Positions 7,353 to 7,972 of a stretch of DNA of 7,972 nt are shown here, piece by piece (within the stretch, counting starts at the first letter, position 1; the number at the start of each line of letters is the position of its first letter). Origin of the DNA: Planctomycetota bacterium (GTDB lineage: Bacteria; Planctomycetota; UBA11346). Position numbers and translations under genes: made by a program. The notes beneath the pieces are model-generated. The model had not been told where the DNA came from. It worked only from the letters and a program-made list of their open reading frames with translations, and did not search any database. The stretch lies in the NCBI GenBank assembly GCA_007131555.1, contig SLQH01000233.1:1-7972 (forward strand), in the 5' to 3' direction.

Positions 7353-7448
7353 TACAAACTTCCCGCCACTACCAGTACAGATTCAGGCCGTTTTGCTTCA
7401 ACCACAACATATAGTGGGTCATTGCGAACCGATGCCGCATATGGACAC

Positions 7449-7480
7449 ATGATACGACAGTCCACCCATCGCCAAGTCAA
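7449..7480 (-). promoter_or_regulatory. Candidate promoter for the mraZ/dcw operon
   Basis: On the minus strand TTGACT (7480-7475, 5 of 6 to the sigma-70 -35) is followed by TCGTAT at 17-nt spacing (3 of 6) or TATCAT (7454-7449, 5 of 6) at an over-long 20 nt. Neither pair is ideal. It would give an mraZ leader of about 140 nt. The TTGACT lies inside one arm of the 9-bp inverted repeat described separately. Confidence 0.3.
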
Positions 7481-7534
7481 CCGGCGGCAGCAACGGGCGA
7501 TCAAGCAGACGGAAATCTGCCTATCGTTGACTTG
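7473..7534. repeat. 9-bp perfect inverted repeat flanking a smaller hairpin
   Basis: CAAGTCAAC (7473-7481) and GTTGACTTG (7526-7534) are exact reverse complements separated by 44 nt. Inside the interval is a 5-bp dyad GCAGA/TCTGC (7505-7509 and 7516-7520) with a 6-nt loop. The arms put a TTGACT element on each strand, pointing outward. It could be a paired operator, two divergent -35 elements, or a structured RNA leader; the sequence alone cannot separate these. Confidence 0.5.
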
Positions 7535-7646
7535 AGGCTGGAGGGCTGCTCTTCAAGAGCCTGTCACAGACGTGACTGCCACGACTCAAGGATTCCTGTC
7601 TACCATCATGGCCCGGGCCTGTAGGGCCTGTTCATCTTCTAGCAGC

Positions 7647-7669
7647 ACTGACATCATCGTCATGTCAGT
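7647..7669. repeat. 8-bp perfect inverted repeat (operator-like or hairpin)
   Basis: ACTGACAT (7647-7654) and ATGTCAGT (7662-7669) are exact reverse complements around a 7-nt loop, CATCGTC. The dyad is followed on the plus strand by only TTTC, so it is a poor rho-independent terminator. The left arm contains CTGACA, the best candidate -35 element for the plus-strand gene, so an operator role is plausible. Confidence 0.55.
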
Positions 7670-7676
7670 TTCAAAT
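7648..7676 (+). promoter_or_regulatory. Candidate sigma-70-like promoter for the membrane-protein gene
   Basis: CTGACA (7648-7653, 5 of 6 to TTGACA) and TCAAAT (7671-7676, 4 of 6 to TATAAT) are separated by exactly 17 nt. Transcription would start near 7683, giving a leader of about 100 nt before the ATG at 7783. The inverted repeat at 7647-7669 covers the -35 and most of the spacer, as operators often do. Confidence 0.4.
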
Positions 7677-7782
7677 ATGCAGGGTTGTCATGATCCGGGC
7701 GCCACCAACAATCATCCTAGACGACCAACGCCAAACGTGACGCATGGCCGGAACGCGACCTCTGCTATCCAAGGACGCAACA

Positions 7783-7972
7783 ATGAAACTCTTCTTGGCA
7801 ACATGCCTTGCATCGTTTTTGATTCTCATCATAGGCCTCGCAACATGGATAGCCGCGACAGTGGCCATTGCAGGACGAACACCGAGCGATTTTTATTTGT
7901 TTGCCCTCATGATGAGATCAGGCATTATTTACGTCCCGCTGTTGATAATCATCTCAATAATCTACTTCGTTA
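7783..7972 (+). CDS. N-terminal part of an unrecognised small membrane protein (3' end outside window)
   Basis: An ATG at 7783 opens a frame that stays open to the right edge (63 codons so far). It is preceded 8 nt upstream by AAGGA (7771-7775), a good ribosome site. The product begins MKLFLATCLASFLILIIGLA and reads as two hydrophobic segments, about residues 3-30 and 45-63. They are joined by a short polar loop, AGRTPSDFYLFALMMRSG, in which GRTPSDFY is the most distinctive part. The pattern of hydrophobic residues at consecutive codons, with a lysine at position 2, strongly suggests a real inner-membrane protein rather than chance. I do not recognise a family. Codon use is AT-richer (many ATT, ATA, TTT, TTG) than in the dcw genes, which may reflect hydrophobic composition or a different origin. 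It is divergent from mraZ and probably not part of the cluster. Confidence 0.7.
   Translation, partial: MKLFLATCLASFLILIIGLATWIAATVAIAGRTPSDFYLFALMMRSGIIYVPLLIIISIIYFV

Larger units (their letters stand above)
7302..7782. other. Divergent intergenic region (481 bp) with several inverted repeats
   Basis: This region separates mraZ (minus) from the membrane-protein gene (plus) and should hold the promoters of both. It is less GC-rich than the dcw genes, especially right of about 7640. It contains two long inverted repeats (7473-7534 and 7647-7669), smaller dyads at 7505-7520 (GCAGA/TCTGC), 7563-7576 (GTCAC/GTGAC) and 7610-7619 (GGCCCGGGCC), and a GTTGCAA direct repeat near mraZ. I found no convincing protein-coding gene in it, no tRNA, and no match by eye to the conserved starts of RNase P RNA, which lies upstream of mraZ in some bacteria. 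No rho-independent terminator with a proper T-run is visible. Confidence 0.7.

Noticed and set aside
7320..7364. GGG triplets on the minus strand as a canonical MraZ TGGG repeat box
   Set aside because: Spacings are 12 and 30 nt rather than the regular 10-nt pattern, and only one copy is preceded by T.
7352..7450. 32-codon minus-strand frame upstream of mraZ (possible leader peptide)
   Set aside because: It has no Shine-Dalgarno before its ATG and no run of regulatory codons, and a frame this short is expected by chance.
6984..7535. Plus-strand open frame of 183 codons across mraZ and its upstream region
   Set aside because: Half of it is antisense to mraZ. The remainder crosses the promoter region with its inverted repeats, and no family motif is seen.
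7548..7560. GCTCTTCAAGAGC hairpin as a transcription terminator
   Set aside because: The stem is only 5 bp with a 3-nt loop, and no T-run follows on either strand.
7690..7740. 16-codon plus-strand frame before the membrane-protein gene
   Set aside because: AGGG lies a few bases upstream, but the peptide has no distinctive content and the length is within chance.
7302..7782. RNase P RNA upstream of mraZ, as in some pseudomonads
   Set aside because: I could not find the conserved RNase P RNA segments on either strand by eye, and the region is short for it.

Overview
The window is the 5' half of a bacterial dcw (division and cell wall) cluster, read entirely on the minus strand. In transcription order (right to left) it holds mraZ, a small unrecognised gene, rsmH (mraW), ftsL, ftsI (class B penicillin-binding protein), murE, murF and the first 200 codons of mraY, which runs off the left edge. 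At the far right, beyond an intergenic region of about 480 bp, the N-terminal part of an unrelated membrane-protein gene starts on the plus strand and runs off the right edge.

The cluster is very tight. ftsL/ftsI overlap by 4 nt (ATGA), ftsI/murE by 8, murE/murF by 8 and murF/mraY by 7. Each of these downstream starts has a purine-rich Shine-Dalgarno inside the end of the preceding gene, so the set looks like one translationally coupled operon. The products work as one programme. MraZ is the cluster regulator and RsmH methylates 16S rRNA. FtsL and FtsI are divisome membrane proteins, FtsI being the septal transpeptidase. MurE and MurF add the third residue and the D-Ala-D-Ala to the UDP-MurNAc peptide, and MraY moves the finished precursor onto the lipid carrier to make lipid I.

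The host is a bacterium with a peptidoglycan wall and GC-rich genes. MurE carries a variant (DNSR) of the DNPR signature of meso-diaminopimelate-adding enzymes, which with the rsmH-ftsL-ftsI-murE-murF-mraY order suggests a Gram-negative. I cannot assign a phylum. The order resembles Proteobacteria, but the divergent MraZ and the extra gene between mraZ and rsmH are not what a typical gammaproteobacterium shows.

Most of this is ordinary housekeeping DNA. The parts that merit a second look are the small gene between mraZ and rsmH, the degenerate N-terminal half of MraZ, motif substitutions in MurE, and the divergent intergenic region. That region contains two good inverted repeats, each overlapping a candidate -35 element. 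I see no mobile element, CRISPR array, tRNA or rRNA, and no evidence for an undescribed multi-gene system.
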